Origin: Ophryocystis elektroscirrha
Lineage: Eukaryota; Apicomplexa; Conoidasida; Neogregarinorida; Ophryocystidae
Reading direction: 5' to 3'
Length of the DNA: 64,000 nt
NCBI GenBank assembly: GCA_030141585.1
Contig: JAQIFP010000004.1
Span: 186,001-250,000, forward strand
Shown here: positions 61,772 to 64,000 of the stretch, piece after piece
Numbering within the stretch: position 1 is the stretch's first letter
How the letters are laid out: each line of letters starts with the position of its first letter
Made by a program: the position numbers and the translations under genes
Notes under the pieces: model-generated
Databases searched by the model: none
Told to the model about the DNA's origin: nothing
The model's input: only the letters and a program-made list of their open reading frames with translations

Positions 61772-64000
61772 ATGATCTATCAAATTGTCAAAATAATTGC
61801 TACGTATGTAAAAATAATATCAAACAGACTGTTTTTATATGCTAAAACGAATGTAATTATATTTTAGAGTTGTTGTCCGGTCATTTTTTCGCGAAATTAG
61901 CATATTAAATAAAGAAAGAATTCCTCTTCATGGACCAGTAAAATGTTGATAGTATAGAATATATCAGGTTATCTTTGTCGGAAATCATAATAATCAATTT
62001 GTCGACGCATCTGTACTGTTTTTACCTCTTGTTTATATGAATTAGATGCTTATAGCTATGATTCCGAGGCAAATTCGTTTTTTGATTGCCGAAAAAGTAA
62101 TTCTGTTTTTTCATATGAAGTTTTAGTCTCTATCCCTCAGAGTTATAGGAAGTTTAGCAAAAGCCATTCGTTGCATTGCTGTAGCCAGACCAACCGATAA
62201 AACATTTAAAGGATTAGGTCACTTTTTATTATGATTACATGAGCTTAGGAACCGTCAATTATGATCTGTCAGCAAACCGTGTTAACGGCTTCAATTCTAG
62301 ATTCACTTTGGATTTCAATCCAGGCGACAGAATTCGTTTAAATAATTTCACTGAAGAGCTTATTGTAAAAGAAATTATATCTGTTAGACCAAGAATTTTT
62401 AACATTTTGATATGCAGGATACCAATATACTTGTAACGCACAAATTCAATGAATTCCAATCTGAACCTGACGTAAATTAGTATTGCATAAAAATTTAACT
62501 AGTGTAATAATAAAATATCGGAATCAAGTCTAAAAAATGATTTCAAAAAAACGGAATATTTTGTGATTCCTCGGTTGAATCAAGCTGACGTTTATGAAAA
62601 TGCAACAAACGCTTTAATATCTAATGATTGTTTAGGTTTGTGATAATTTCATTGCTAATTGAAGCAAATACATATCATTGAATCGCTTGTAAGAAAAGTT
62701 TTCATTTTAGGGATATTTCCAGAGGGAGGGTCCCATGATCAGTTGAAATTGTTGCCACTAAAACCTGGTGTAGCTATTATTGCATTAAGTGCAGCAGCTG
62801 CTGGAGCCGATAATGTTGTTATTCTACCGATGGGATTGATCTACTATCAAGCTCAAAAAATGTTGTCAAGAGCTATTGTTCACGTTGGTGAACCAATTCT
62901 TGTTGATGATGAAATGATTTTATTGTATCAAGGAAATCGTAAGAAGGCTATTTCGCTTTTAATGCATAAAATTGAACAAGTATACAGAAAATGGCACTAG
63001 GTTTCTTTAGAATTTAAAATCGTGTACTATTTCTGCACCTGATTATAGAACTATAAAATTAATCAGATTGTGCATAACATTATACATACCAGAAAATCAA
63101 TATCTTTCTGCAGATCAATATTATAACCTATATCATGTGTAAGAATTTAATTTTATTAAAAAAAAAATAAGATTTTCATGCATGTTTACAAGCTACTCTC
63201 AGAACTCTCAATTTGAGAAATTTCAAACTGATTTAATTTACTACTGTAAGATTTTTAGTCAAGTTATATTTTATCAGCTTCACTATTAAAAAGCTATGGC
63301 ATAGAAGAGCATGAAGTTCGTTCTTTAGATCAAACAACGGGAGAAGCTATTTGGAATTTAATAAAGCTTTTATTGTTTATGCTTATGACTGCAATGATTG
63401 GAATTATACCATCAATTTTATGGGGTCCTTTAAGAATTGCATCTTCGATTCTTGCTGAAAAACATCGCAAAAATTCTTTAGCTCGATCTACTGTAAAACT
63501 TAATGGACGAGACGTTGTTGCAAGGTACAATCATTCTAAATTGAATATTTAAAAAAACAGCTACAAGATATTGACCCTGATTATATTAATTCCCTTAGCA
63601 AATACATTTTATGGAATCCTGTTAGGAATGTTATTAGGAATTAAGTACAGATTCTAGTAAATGTTTGCATTAGCAGAATATTTGAGAATCCAGTACTTAC
63701 CATAATCTTGACAGTTATTTGTTGCATTTTGTTTTTGCCTATCGTTTATTATTGTAAGTTATAGCTTGAATAATTTTGCTTTAATACAGTTTCCCTTCGT
63801 TATTTTCAGAAATTACCTGCAATTTTTCGGAAATGCCGATTTTTAAGCTTGGTCATTTTATGCAGGTGTCATTTTTTGAAAACTGAACGTATTTTAGAAT
63901 TAATGCAAGACGAAGGCATGAAGAAGAGATCATTTTATGTCGAATGCAGTTAAAACTTGCTTTAAGACAATTGGTTGCATTTACGGCTTCCAAATATCCT
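61772..64000 (+). CDS. glycerol-3-phosphate/DHAP acyltransferase (Gpt2/Sct1-like), 3' end beyond window
   Basis: First step of glycerolipid synthesis at the ER. Start ATG 61772 (MIYQIVKIIA), joined at a phase-2 intron to VVVRSFFREISILNKERIPL. The acyltransferase motifs are NHNNQFVDAS (block I), FLIAEKSLSLRVIGSLAKAI, VARPTDKTFKGLG, then IFPEGGSHDQLKLLPLKPGV (block III, about 62700), IALSAAAAGADNVVILPMGL and YYQAQKMLSRAIVHVGEPIL. The FPEGGSHD form is typical of the yeast Gpt2/Sct1 group rather than plain PlsC. Beyond 63290 SYGIEEHEVRSLDQTTGEA and hydrophobic helices (IKLLLFMLMTAMIGIIPS) follow. The frame runs on past the right edge. Introns are about 30-33 nt. Confidence 0.87.

Overview
This is a gene-dense, AT-rich nuclear segment from a eukaryotic microbe, most likely an apicomplexan or close relative. 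Supporting genes are an AP2-domain (ApiAP2-type) transcription factor, a MTIP-like myosin light chain of the glideosome type, a ferlin, a secreted plasmepsin-type aspartic protease and a full-length dynamin-related GTPase. Genes lie on both strands with short spacers. Introns are very small: those I could place from protein frame and GT..AG borders are mostly 29-38 nt (smallest seen 25 nt), with a minority of 50-100 nt. I see no mobile elements, CRISPR, tRNA or rRNA genes. A genus cannot be named from the sequence alone; small introns fit several lineages, including gregarines and piroplasms.

Layout, left to right. 1-10651: a dynamin-related protein (C-terminal end cut off by the left edge) and the spliceosome core PRP8, both on minus. 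11022-15292: an AP2-domain regulator, two small unknown genes, then the RNA components of RNase P and RNase MRP head-to-tail and almost abutting. 15353-27384: a P4-type lipid flippase, a CHD1-like chromatin remodeller carrying an apparent bromodomain between its chromodomains, and ribosomal protein eL18. 28101-32400: a small unknown gene, SBDS with a C-terminal zinc finger, and a tousled-like kinase. 32701-39766: a ferlin and a secreted aspartic protease. 39956-46241: a coiled-coil protein, a NADAR+FHA fusion, a tiny membrane protein, DJ-1, an unknown protein and a HeH/LEM-MSC inner nuclear membrane protein. 47091-52507: ribosomal eS12, a MAK5/DDX24-like DEAD-box helicase, SmB, and dynein light intermediate chain. 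53064-58681: poorly recognised genes, the myosin light chain, a possible histone-fold protein, a [2Fe-2S] ferredoxin and a small membrane protein. 58776-64000: proteasome beta-4, an LSM14/Scd6-like protein, a Trm7/FtsJ-type 2'-O-methyltransferase, and a glycerol-3-phosphate acyltransferase running off the right edge.

Neighbours are not an operon, but many belong to RNA and ribosome work (PRP8, SmB, RNase P/MRP RNAs, DEAD helicase, SBDS, eL18, eS12, FtsJ). A second group handles membranes and secretion (dynamin, flippase, ferlin, aspartic protease, acyltransferase) and a third chromatin and nuclear organisation (CHD1, AP2, tousled-like kinase, HeH/LEM protein). Most compelling for a second look are the tandem RNase P/MRP locus, the chromo-bromo-chromo SNF2 protein and the NADAR-FHA fusion.
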